Of a stretch of 6,931 nt of DNA, positions 1 through 6,062 are shown piece after piece (positions within the stretch are counted from its first letter, which is position 1; the number at the start of each line of letters is the position of its first letter). The DNA comes from an uncultured bacterium (GTDB lineage: Bacteria; Pseudomonadota; Alphaproteobacteria; Rhodospirillales; Rhodospirillaceae). Position numbers and translations under genes: made by a program. The stretch lies in the NCBI GenBank assembly GCA_903896775.1, contig CAITZE010000183.1:1-6931 (forward strand). The letters run 5' to 3'. Under the pieces are notes generated by a model, which had not been told where the DNA came from, searched no databases, and saw only the letters and a list, made by a program, of their open reading frames with translations.

Positions 1-122
1 TCAAGGAAGGCGACGTCGTCATCACTGCAGGCCAGCAGAAACTGCAGAATGACACGCCGCTGATCATCAATAACGCCGTGCAACCGAGCACAGACCCCAA
101 TCCCAAGCCCGTGGATAAATAG
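1..122 (+). CDS. RND efflux periplasmic adaptor (membrane fusion protein), C-terminal end only
   Basis: This is the 3' end of a gene that begins before the window; 39 codons are visible, read from base 3, with a TAG stop at 120-122. The peptide starts KEGDVVITAGQQKLQND and resembles the last beta-strand (membrane-proximal) part of HlyD/AcrA-type adaptors, where a 'G(D)xVVxAGxxKLxDG' pattern is common. It ends in a short polar, proline-containing tail. Such adaptors sit in the periplasm, anchored by lipid or an N-terminal helix, and join the inner-membrane RND pump to an outer-membrane channel. The RND permease gene starts 9 bases after the stop, the usual adaptor-pump operon order. The family call rests on a short segment plus this context; the N-terminal lipoyl and hairpin domains lie outside the window. 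Confidence 0.85.
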   Translation, partial: KEGDVVITAGQQKLQNDTPLIINNAVQPSTDPNPKPVDK

Positions 123-131
123 GCCCCGGCC

Positions 132-3100
132 ATGAATTTCACGGATATTTTCGTTAAGCGTCCGGTTCTTGCGACCGTCATCAGTTTGACGATCCTGGTG
201 CTGGGCTTACGCGCCTTCGGTGCACTGCCGATCCAACAGTATCCTCACACGGAAAGCGGCGTGGTGACGGTGACAACGTCCTATTACGGCGCCGACCCGG
301 ACGTCGTGGCAGGCTTTATCACAACCCCGCTGGAGAACGCTGTCGCGCAGGCCAACGGCATCGATTACATGACCTCGACCAGCCGCAGCGGCATCAGCAC
401 CATCATGGTCAATCTGCGCCTGAACTATGATTCCAATAAAGCGCTGACCGAAATCAACACCAAGGTAAACTCTGTTCGCAATAGCCTGCCGCCGCAGTCG
501 CAGCAGCCCGTGCTCACGGTCAGCACCAGCACCGGCACAGCCGCTATGTACATCGGCTTTACCAGCAGCGTTTTGCCGCAGAACAACATCACCGATTATC
601 TCGTGCGTGTCGTACAGCCCAAGCTGCAAGCCGTTGAAGGTGTGCAGACCGCTGAAATTCTGGCCGGAAAGAACTTCGCTCTACGCGCTTGGCTCGACCC
701 AGCCAAGCTCGCCGCCTATGCGCTGACGGCCGGCGATGTGAGTAACCAGCTTGCCGCCAACGACTACATCTCGGGCATCGGTACCACCAAAGGCCAGATG
801 GTCGAGACCACCCTCACCGCGTCCACCGGTCTGCATACGGTTGAAGAATTTGAGAACCTTGCCATCAAACACGACGGCGACGCCGTGGTGCGCTTGAAGG
901 ACGTTGCGAAGGTCACCCTTGGCGCTGAAGACTATGAGTCGAATTTCACCTTCGACGGCAAAGACAGCGTTGTTATCGGCATCAACATCGCGCCGTCCGC
1001 CAACCTTCTGGACGTCATCAAAGGCGTGCGGGAGGTTTTCCCCGGAATTCAAGCGCAGCTGCCATCCGGCCTCGAAGCCGAAATTGTCTACGACACCACC
1101 GACTTCGTGAATTCCGCGATCCGCGAAGTGATCTACACCCTGATCGAAGCCCTGGTAATCGTCACCGTGGTCATCTTCGCCTTCATGGGTTCGCCGCGCG
1201 CCGTGATCATCCCGACCGTGGCGATGCCGTTGTCGCTCGTCGGCACCTTGGCGATGATGCTGGCCTTCGGGTTCTCGATCAATCTGCTCACACTGCTCGC
1301 ACTCGTGCTCGCCATCGGCCTCGTCGTCGATGACGCCATCATTGTGGTGGAGAACGTCAGCCGTCACCTCGAAGAAGGCATGAAGCAGATTCCGGCAGCC
1401 ATGCTCGCCGCGCGCGAGTTGGGCGGACCGATTATCGCCATGACCATCGTGCTGATCGCCGTCTATGTGCCGGTCGGCTTCCAGGCCGGTCTGACCGGCG
1501 CTTTGTTCAAAGAGTTCGCGCTCACACTGATCGGCGCCGTTACGATCTCGGCAATCATCGCACTGACGCTGTCGCCCATGATGTGCTCGCGCCTCTTGCG
1601 TCCTCATGGCGTGTCGTCGTCGGAATGGGAAACCAAACTCATCGGCTTCATCGACCGCCGCTTTGAGCAAGTTCACCGCGGCTATATGAGAATGCTGGAA
1701 GGCAGTTTGCGGACACTGCCGGTGACGATCACCTTCGCGGTCATCATTCTGGGCAGCATCTTCTTCCTGTACCGCGGCTCGCAAACCGAGCTGGCCCCGA
1801 CCGAAGACGCGGGCTTCTTGCTGGCCTTCTCGACGCCGGCCACAAACTCGACGCTCGATCAACGCCTGCTTTACGACAAGCAGATTCGCGGATTTTCGGA
1901 AAACCATCCCGAAGTTCAACACTTGTTCCAAATGGAATTCCCGGGACAGTCTTTGGCCGGTGAAGTGCTGAAACCGTGGGATGACCGCGCCAAAACGGCA
2001 GCCCAACTGCAAACCGAACTGCAAGCCGATTATAGTAAAGTTGCCGGCTTACAAGTTGCCGTGTTCGCGCCGCCGACGCTGCCAGGTGCGCAAGGTCTGC
2101 CGTTCCAATTTTCCATCGGAACAACGCAGTCCTATTCACAATTGAACGACGTCAGCGCGGCATTCCTGCAGGAAGCCACCAAGAGCGGCATGTTCATCTT
2201 TTTGAACACCGACCTCAAAATCAATCATCCGCAGTCCAATATCGTGATCGATCGCGAGAAGGCCACGCAGCTTGGCCTGAATATGAGCGATATCGGCAAC
2301 AGCATGTCCGCCATGCTGGGCGGCGGTTATGTGAACTATTTCAGCATCGAGGGCCGGTCTTACAAGGTCATCCCGCAGGTGCAGCAAAGATCGCGCCTCA
2401 ATCCGGACCAGTTGCTCGACTATCATATCCGCGCCGCGGATGGTTCGACGCTGCCGCTGTCGACGATTGCCACGATCGAGACCAAAACCGTGCCGGAGTC
2501 CTTGAACCACTTCCAGCAGCTCAATGCAGCTACCATCCAAGGTGTGGCGATGCCTGGCGTGGCTTTCGGCGACGCACTCGAATACTTGCAGAACCTTGCT
2601 GCCAGAACTCTCCCGGCCGGCTACTTCGTCGATTACGGCGGCCCGACGCGCCAGTACATCCAGGAAGCCAGTGGCTTCGTGGTGACTTTCGCTTTTGCAC
2701 TTATCATCATCTATCTTGCACTGGCGGCGTTGTTTGAAAGCTTCCGCGATCCGATCATCATCCTGGTCTCGGTGCCGATGTCGATTGCCGGCGCTTTGAT
2801 CTTCATCAACGTCGGCATCGGCCATGCGACCTTGAATATCTACACCGAGGTCGGTCTGGTGACGCTGATGGGTCTGATCAGCAAACACGGCATTCTGATC
2901 GTTGAGTTCGCCAACGAAGCGCAAATCGCCGGCAAGTCCAAGCTCGAAGCCATCGAAGCCGCCGCCAGTATCCGTTTCCGCCCCATCTTGATGACGACGG
3001 CGGCGATGGTGTTCGGCGTGTTCCCATTGATCTTCGCCAGCGGGGCAGGTGCTGCATCGCGCTTTAGCATCGGCCTTGTGATCGCCAGCGGTCTCTCTAT

Positions 3101-3206
3101 CGGCACGCTGTTCACCTTGTTCGTGGTGCCGGCGGTGTATCTGGTCCTGGCGACAGATCACAGCACCGAGCAAGCGAGCGCGGACGAAGTCCTGACACAG
3201 GCTTAA
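132..3206 (+). CDS. RND-family multidrug efflux permease (inner-membrane proton antiporter)
   Basis: A complete 1024-residue pump of the HAE1/AcrB type, which exports hydrophobic compounds from the inner leaflet and periplasm using proton influx, as a trimer with an adaptor and an outer-membrane channel. The N-terminus MNFTDIFVKRPVLA and TM1 (about 10-30) are typical. A periplasmic porter loop covers about 31-330, TM2-TM6 lie at about 333-351, 358-378, 385-407, 434-450 and 464-484, TM7 at about 530-548, a second periplasmic loop follows, and TM8-TM12 run from about 849 to 1000. The proton-relay residues are present: Asp400-Asp401 in GLVVDDAIIVVENV (AcrB Asp407/Asp408), Lys918 in LISKHGILIVEFAN (AcrB Lys940), and Arg950 in RFRPILMTTAA (AcrB Arg971). 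The wording at the N-terminus and TM4 is closer to MexI/MexK-like pumps than to AcrB, but I cannot fix the subfamily or substrate. The ATG at 132 fits the family start exactly; no strong Shine-Dalgarno precedes it, so it may be translationally coupled to the adaptor. No outer-membrane channel gene follows on this strand. The stop TAA lies within a tandem repeat. Confidence 0.96.
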   Translation: MNFTDIFVKRPVLATVISLTILVLGLRAFGALPIQQYPHTESGVVTVTTSYYGADPDVVAGFITTPLENAVAQANGIDYMTSTSRSGISTIMVNLRLNYDSNKALTEINTKVNSVRNSLPPQSQQPVLTVSTSTGTAAMYIGFTSSVLPQNNITDYLVRVVQPKLQAVEGVQTAEILAGKNFALRAWLDPAKLAAYALTAGDVSNQLAANDYISGIGTTKGQMVETTLTASTGLHTVEEFENLAIKHDGDAVVRLKDVAKVTLGAEDYESNFTFDGKDSVVIGINIAPSANLLDVIKGVREVFPGIQAQLPSGLEAEIVYDTTDFVNSAIREVIYTLIEALVIVTVVIFAFMGSPRAVIIPTVAMPLSLVGTLAMMLAFGFSINLLTLLALVLAIGLVVDDAIIVVENVSRHLEEGMKQIPAAMLAARELGGPIIAMTIVLIAVYVPVGFQAGLTGALFKEFALTLIGAVTISAIIALTLSPMMCSRLLRPHGVSSSEWETKLIGFIDRRFEQVHRGYMRMLEGSLRTLPVTITFAVIILGSIFFLYRGSQTELAPTEDAGFLLAFSTPATNSTLDQRLLYDKQIRGFSENHPEVQHLFQMEFPGQSLAGEVLKPWDDRAKTAAQLQTELQADYSKVAGLQVAVFAPPTLPGAQGLPFQFSIGTTQSYSQLNDVSAAFLQEATKSGMFIFLNTDLKINHPQSNIVIDREKATQLGLNMSDIGNSMSAMLGGGYVNYFSIEGRSYKVIPQVQQRSRLNPDQLLDYHIRAADGSTLPLSTIATIETKTVPESLNHFQQLNAATIQGVAMPGVAFGDALEYLQNLAARTLPAGYFVDYGGPTRQYIQEASGFVVTFAFALIIIYLALAALFESFRDPIIILVSVPMSIAGALIFINVGIGHATLNIYTEVGLVTLMGLISKHGILIVEFANEAQIAGKSKLEAIEAAASIRFRPILMTTAAMVFGVFPLIFASGAGAASRFSIGLVIASGLSIGTLFTLFVVPAVYLVLATDHSTEQASADEVLTQA

Positions 3207-3239
3207 TCGACACAGACTCAATCGATACAGGCTTAATCG
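3195..3239. repeat. Three tandem 15-bp direct repeats across the permease stop codon
   Basis: The units are 3195-3209 (acacaggcttaatcg), 3210-3224 (acacagactcaatcg) and 3225-3239 (atacaggcttaatcg). Unit 2 differs from unit 1 at two positions and unit 3 differs at one. Unit 1 contains the in-frame TAA that ends the RND permease (3204-3206). Because the unit is a multiple of three, unit 3 carries the same TAA in frame (3234-3236), while unit 2 has CAA at that place. This looks like slippage duplication at the gene end. A regulatory role is not supported by anything seen. Confidence 0.85.
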
Positions 3240-3250
3240 GAATAAGACGG

Positions 3251-3286
3251 GGCCGGTAACCGACCTAGACGGGTCGTGTGCCGGCC
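3251..3286. terminator. Candidate bidirectional terminator hairpin between convergent genes
   Basis: The outer arms ggccggta (3251-3258) and tgccggcc (3279-3286) pair over eight positions including one G-T wobble. After a 2x2 internal mismatch, cgacc (3261-3265) pairs with ggtcg (3272-3276) around a six-base loop. The structure lies 44 bases past the permease stop and overlaps the pssA stop (3265-3267), so it could end transcripts from both sides. Neither side has a clean run of T: the + strand continues ttcgattcc and the - strand ccgtcttatt. Rho-independent function is therefore only a possibility. Confidence 0.45.
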
Positions 3287-4131
3287 TTCGATTCCGCGCG
3301 GGCACGCAGTTGCAGCTTGCGGAAAGACCATGCGCTGAACGGGATGGCCAGGATATACGCCCCACCGACCAGGCTCAGTGTGGCCCACGGATCGGTTACC
3401 GCGAATGCGGCGAAGGCGCCGATAAAAATCATGATCGGAACGACCCACTGCGGCTTTAAACGCATGTGCTTGCCGGAATAGACCGGCACGCGACTGACCA
3501 TCAGCACCGACGACGCCAGCAGGAATGCGCCGGCCATGATCGGCGTGTGGAAGAAATTCTCGTCCGAATAAAGCCACATCACCAGCGGCATGATCGCGAT
3601 ACCTGCGCCGCCCGGCGAAGGCACGCCGGTGAAGTAATTGTGGGCCCACGGCGGAAGGTCGGGCGCGCCGACCATGGTGTTGAAGCGCGCGAGACGCAAC
3701 ACACAGCACACTGCGTGCAACAGGCACAACGCCCAGCCGATCCCGCCGGCATCGTGCATAACCCACAGATACATCAGCATCGCTGGGGCGACGCCAAAGC
3801 TGACAGCATCAGCAAGAGAGTCGAGTTCGGCCCCGAACTTCGTCGTCGCGCGCAGCATGCGCGCGACCCGGCCATCGACACCGTCCAGCATGGCCGCGAG
3901 CACCAACGCCGCTGCCGCACGGTCCCACTGGCCGTTAATGCCATAGCGGATGGCCGTCAGGCCGGCGCACAGCGCCAGCAGCGTCAGGATGTTCGGGAAA
4001 ATCCGATTAAACGACAGGCTCTTTAAGCGCCGACGCGCGGCGCTGCCCATGACGCCCCGACCGAAACGCTTGCGCGGCACATCCAACGGATCGTCGGCTT
4101 CGTCGTTCAGGTCGGAATCGTCATCACCCAT
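3265..4131 (-). CDS. pssA: CDP-diacylglycerol--serine O-phosphatidyltransferase (phosphatidylserine synthase, type II)
   Basis: This enzyme transfers a phosphatidyl group from CDP-diacylglycerol to L-serine, giving phosphatidylserine and CMP at the inner membrane; it is the committed step toward phosphatidylethanolamine. The 288-residue protein carries the complete CDP-alcohol phosphatidyltransferase signature: Asp83, then Asp86-Gly87-x2-Ala90-Arg91-x8-Gly100-x3-Asp104-x3-Asp108. These aspartates bind the metal ions and act in catalysis in the family. Hydrophobic segments begin at about 46-64 and 72-82 and continue after the motif (about 112-125, 133-146, 174-188, 195-212, 228-246, 252-268), typical of a polytopic membrane enzyme. 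FNRIFPNILTLLALCAG near the N-terminus and LRLARFN (145-151) are typical of serine-specific members. The N-terminus has an acidic stretch (2-15) then a basic one (20-37), so a later start at Met28 is possible. I keep the ATG at 4131 because it directly follows the psd stop (TAG-ATG) and has GAGG (4140-4143) eight bases upstream. It is probably co-transcribed with psd. Confidence 0.95.
   Translation of the reverse strand: MGDDDSDLNDEADDPLDVPRKRFGRGVMGSAARRRLKSLSFNRIFPNILTLLALCAGLTAIRYGINGQWDRAAAALVLAAMLDGVDGRVARMLRATTKFGAELDSLADAVSFGVAPAMLMYLWVMHDAGGIGWALCLLHAVCCVLRLARFNTMVGAPDLPPWAHNYFTGVPSPGGAGIAIMPLVMWLYSDENFFHTPIMAGAFLLASSVLMVSRVPVYSGKHMRLKPQWVVPIMIFIGAFAAFAVTDPWATLSLVGGAYILAIPFSAWSFRKLQLRARAESKAGTRPV
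3845..3867. repeat. Perfect 10-bp inverted repeat with 3-base loop inside pssA
   Basis: The arm gtcgcgcgca (3845-3854) is the exact reverse complement of tgcgcgcgac (3858-3867), separated by gca. It lies in the part of pssA that encodes VARMLRAT, including Ala90-Arg91 of the catalytic signature. In the mRNA it would be a very stable GC-rich stem. Alternating Arg and Ala codons (CGC, GCG) produce such palindromes easily, so it may have no function. Confidence 0.8.
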
Positions 4132-4869
4132 CTAGCGGACCTCGCCGTCGCGCTGGTTTTCGCTGGAAGCCATATCTGCCAGCACTGTTTCGCCTGCGAC
4201 CGCCTTCTGGCCGACGGCAACCAACGGCGCGATGCCCTTCGGCAGGTACACATCAAGCCGACTGCCAAAACGGATCATGCCAAAGCGCTGTCCGGTCAAG
4301 AGATGTTGCCCTTCACGCACATCGCAGCGGATGCGGCGCGCCACCAGACCTGCGATCTGCACAACGGCGAAATCACGGCCATCCGAGGTGCGGATGACCA
4401 GAGACTGGCGTTCGTTGTCTTCGCTGGCCTTATCCATGGTCGCATTGATGAACTTTCCAGGCGTGTACTCGTCTTTAATGATCGCACCGGCAATCGGTGC
4501 GCGATTCACATGGCAATCGAACACACTCATGAAAACGCTGACGCGGGTCAGAGGTTCCGTGCCAATGCCCAGTTCGAGCGGCGGTGATGCCGGCCCGATC
4601 AGCTGCACAACGCCATCGGCGGGGCTGACCACAAGTCCAGCGCGGGTGGGCGTCACCCGATCCGGATCGCGGAAGAAATAAAAGCACCAGATTGTCAGCG
4701 CCAAGCCGACCAGGCCCAGCGGAGTCCAGATCCAATACAGCACCAGACTGGCGAGAGCGAAGATCGCGACAAAGCCGGGACCTTCCGGGTGCAACGGCGG
4801 CAGAACATAGTCCCGCCACGTGATAACGGCGGATTTCATTTCACCGGCCTGAGAGTCGGACGTAGGCAC
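4132..4869 (-). CDS. psd: Phosphatidylserine decarboxylase proenzyme, short form
   Basis: Psd converts phosphatidylserine to phosphatidylethanolamine and CO2 at the inner membrane, using a pyruvoyl group made by self-cleavage. With the GTG start the protein has 245 residues. Two hydrophobic stretches (about 33-48 and 51-66) anchor it, followed by FFRDPDRVTP. The Asp-His-Ser set for self-processing is visible: Asp85 in VSPADG, His120 in FDCHVNRAP, and Ser203 in RFGSRLDVYLP. Cleavage between Gly202 and Ser203 would leave a beta chain of 202 residues and an alpha chain of 43. FGSR, rather than the E. coli LGST, marks the short subfamily common in alphaproteobacteria. Start choice: the frame is open to a TTG at 4908, but that codon lies within a hairpin and has no Shine-Dalgarno. 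The GTG at 4869 has AAAGGA (4878-4883) eight bases upstream. An ATG at 4839 (235 residues) fits the family length but has a poor ribosome site. The stop abuts the pssA ATG, so this is a two-gene phosphatidylethanolamine operon. Confidence 0.95.
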   Translation of the reverse strand: MPTSDSQAGEMKSAVITWRDYVLPPLHPEGPGFVAIFALASLVLYWIWTPLGLVGLALTIWCFYFFRDPDRVTPTRAGLVVSPADGVVQLIGPASPPLELGIGTEPLTRVSVFMSVFDCHVNRAPIAGAIIKDEYTPGKFINATMDKASEDNERQSLVIRTSDGRDFAVVQIAGLVARRIRCDVREGQHLLTGQRFGMIRFGSRLDVYLPKGIAPLVAVGQKAVAGETVLADMASSENQRDGEVR

Positions 4870-4877
4870 CTCGGGAG

Positions 4878-4883
4878 TCCTTT
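4878..4883 (-). promoter_or_regulatory. Ribosome binding site deciding the psd GTG start
   Basis: On the - strand the bases read AAAGGA, a good match to the Shine-Dalgarno consensus. They end eight bases before the GTG at 4869-4867. This is the best initiation site in the psd N-terminal region and favours the GTG over the TTG at 4908 and the ATG at 4839. Confidence 0.6.
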
Positions 4884-4891
4884 CTTTTCTG

Positions 4892-4916
4892 GCCCCCTTG
4901 AACGTCAATTGGGGGC
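4892..4916 (-). promoter_or_regulatory. GC-rich hairpin in the psd leader
   Basis: Read on the + strand, gccccc (4892-4897) pairs with gggggc (4911-4916), and ttga (4898-4901) pairs with tcaa (4905-4908), leaving a two-base bulge (tt, 4909-4910) and a three-base loop. On the psd transcript the stem ends eight bases before the Shine-Dalgarno. It could be a leader structure affecting psd expression, a protein-binding site, or a transcript end for the LysM gene upstream. The last is less likely because the - strand continues CAGAAAAG and not with a T run. The structure is seen; its role is inferred. Confidence 0.4.
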
Positions 4917-5011
4917 ATCAAACGGGAGCATGGCCCAGTCATAACATTGCTGGCGGAAAAAATCAGGGGGAAGCGCTGGCTAAGGCTACGAAGCCGGAAT
5001 GCCCGCAGAAC

Positions 5012-5935
5012 CTAAGGACGGTTCTTTGATGGCAGATTAAAGACCTGGCCTGGATAAATCAGGTTGGCGTCCTTGATCAGGTCTTTATTGGCTTCGTAGA
5101 TCAGGGTGAACATCACGCCTTGACCATAGGTGTGCCGTGCGAGACGCCACAGGCTGTTGCCTTTGATCACGGTGATCGCCCCTGGAGCCATCGTGGCCTG
5201 GGCAGGATCGAGCACCAACGGGATCTCGAGACGTCCGATGACATTGTTGTTGGCGCCAATCTGGTCGGCGCGAATACTGTGCTTGCCGGCTGAGGCTTTG
5301 CTAGTGGGCTCGACTTCCCAAGCGCCTTTTGCATCAGCAACAGCGCGGCCGATAAATTGATTATCGAGATAGATTTGCACAGTGCTGCCAGGATCGGCCT
5401 TGCCATTGAGAGCAAACTTGCCGTCGGCGCTGTAGTCAACTGCATCAACCGTCAGCGAACCTGTGCCGGGCGCATTGGGCCCCTGCAGAACGCGGCTCTT
5501 GCCGCCATCGCGCGATTGCTCGACCACCAGCACTTCGCCGTTGTGCTCGGGCACCGACATCACCACGACATTCTGCGAGAATAAATCCTTGCCGCCGGGC
5601 ACCGGCGTTTTCAGCGAGAACTGGCGCGTGCCAGGCGCAACCGGCGTGTTGGGCAGAAAGACCCATTCGCCGCGATTGTCAGCGGTGACGCGTCCGATTT
5701 CTTTATCGCCGTCGAGAATTACGACCACCGCGCCGGGCTGAGCACGGCCAGCCATGACCATATTGCCCTTGGGGTCGATGCGCACGACATCGAAACTGGG
5801 CGAGCCTGGGCCAATCGTAACGGGAGCATTAGCCCCGCCGCTAAGGCCGCCGGGACGCTGCAGCGTGAAATTCAGCACCAAGGCTGCTGCGACAACCAGG
5901 ACACCGAGGATGGCGACTATGAGTGGACGGTTCAC
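5012..5935 (-). CDS. Membrane-anchored Ig-like/LysM domain protein, probably peptidoglycan-binding
   Basis: A 307-residue envelope protein of unknown specific role. Residues 4-24 form a single hydrophobic helix after MNRP, acting as an uncleaved anchor or signal peptide, followed by a Gly/Pro-rich linker. Two related beta-rich repeats follow: about 48-112 (FDVVRIDPKGNMVMAGRAQ, then PGAVVVILDG and GRVTADNRGEW) and about 162-241 (VDAVDYSADGKFALNGKAD, then PGSTVQIYLD and GRAVADAKGAW). Their matching pattern (G+A-PG-hydrophobic strand-D-GR-ADxxGxW) suggests bacterial Ig-like domains made by duplication. The C-terminus (about 252-303) is a LysM domain: ITVIKGNSLWRLARHTYG, an Asn in YEANKD, and the ending NLIYPGQVFNLP. 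LysM binds N-acetylglucosamine-containing glycans such as peptidoglycan, so the protein probably links the inner membrane side to the wall. The start is GTG at 5935, the first possible start after an in-frame stop at 5953-5951, but no clear Shine-Dalgarno precedes it. It lies upstream of psd on the same strand with about 140 bases between, so shared transcription is uncertain. Confidence 0.85.
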   Translation of the reverse strand: MNRPLIVAILGVLVVAAALVLNFTLQRPGGLSGGANAPVTIGPGSPSFDVVRIDPKGNMVMAGRAQPGAVVVILDGDKEIGRVTADNRGEWVFLPNTPVAPGTRQFSLKTPVPGGKDLFSQNVVVMSVPEHNGEVLVVEQSRDGGKSRVLQGPNAPGTGSLTVDAVDYSADGKFALNGKADPGSTVQIYLDNQFIGRAVADAKGAWEVEPTSKASAGKHSIRADQIGANNNVIGRLEIPLVLDPAQATMAPGAITVIKGNSLWRLARHTYGQGVMFTLIYEANKDLIKDANLIYPGQVFNLPSKNRP

Positions 5936-6062
5936 GACATTCTGCGGTTGTTAAACGTGATTGTTACAAAGCAAGATTTGAATATCTCAGGTTTACGCAA
6001 TTGAGCGCGATCATGCAACCGAGCCTATCGGCAATCCTTGGCGAAAATACGGCTAAAGCGGA
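5936..6062 (-). promoter_or_regulatory. AT-rich intergenic region, possible promoter of the LysM gene
   Basis: These 127 bases between the two - strand genes are clearly richer in A/T than the flanking genes, especially 5936-6000. That fits a promoter for the LysM-domain gene. I could not find a convincing -35/-10 pair: TTGCGT and TTGCTT are present but lack good -10 partners at proper spacing. No strong terminator hairpin is visible for the gene ending at 6063. Confidence 0.25.

Noticed and set aside
681..2024. Long 447-residue open frame on the - strand inside the RND permease gene
   Set aside because: It is antisense to a clearly conserved pump gene, and its translation is rich in His, Asp, Gln and Arg without any domain pattern. 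It is a shadow of GC-rich codon use.
2136..3365. 409-residue - strand open frame spanning the permease end and the pssA end
   Set aside because: It overlaps two well-supported genes in other frames and reads as a low-complexity His/Asp/Arg-rich shadow. Its RLSL repeats simply mirror the 15-bp DNA repeats.
3233..4026. Open frames on both strands overlapping pssA
   Set aside because: The CDP-alcohol phosphatidyltransferase signature lies in the 3265-4131 frame. The others have no recognisable pattern.
4886..4908. TTGACG on the - strand as the -35 box of a psd promoter
   Set aside because: At 17-base spacing the -10 position reads AGAAAG, a poor match, and transcription would then begin at or past the ribosome site.
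4950..4985. T-run on the - strand downstream of the LysM gene (TGATTTTTTCC) as a rho-independent terminator
   Set aside because: No adequate stem ends directly before the T run; nearby pairings are only three or four bases.
5007..5025. Six-pair hairpin (agaacc/ggttct) across the LysM gene stop codon as a terminator
   Set aside because: The stem is short, the loop is seven bases, and no T run follows on the - strand (GCGGGCATTCC follows).
6010..6035. Small inverted repeat ccga/tcgg downstream of the membrane protein gene
   Set aside because: Only four pairs and no T run; expected by chance.
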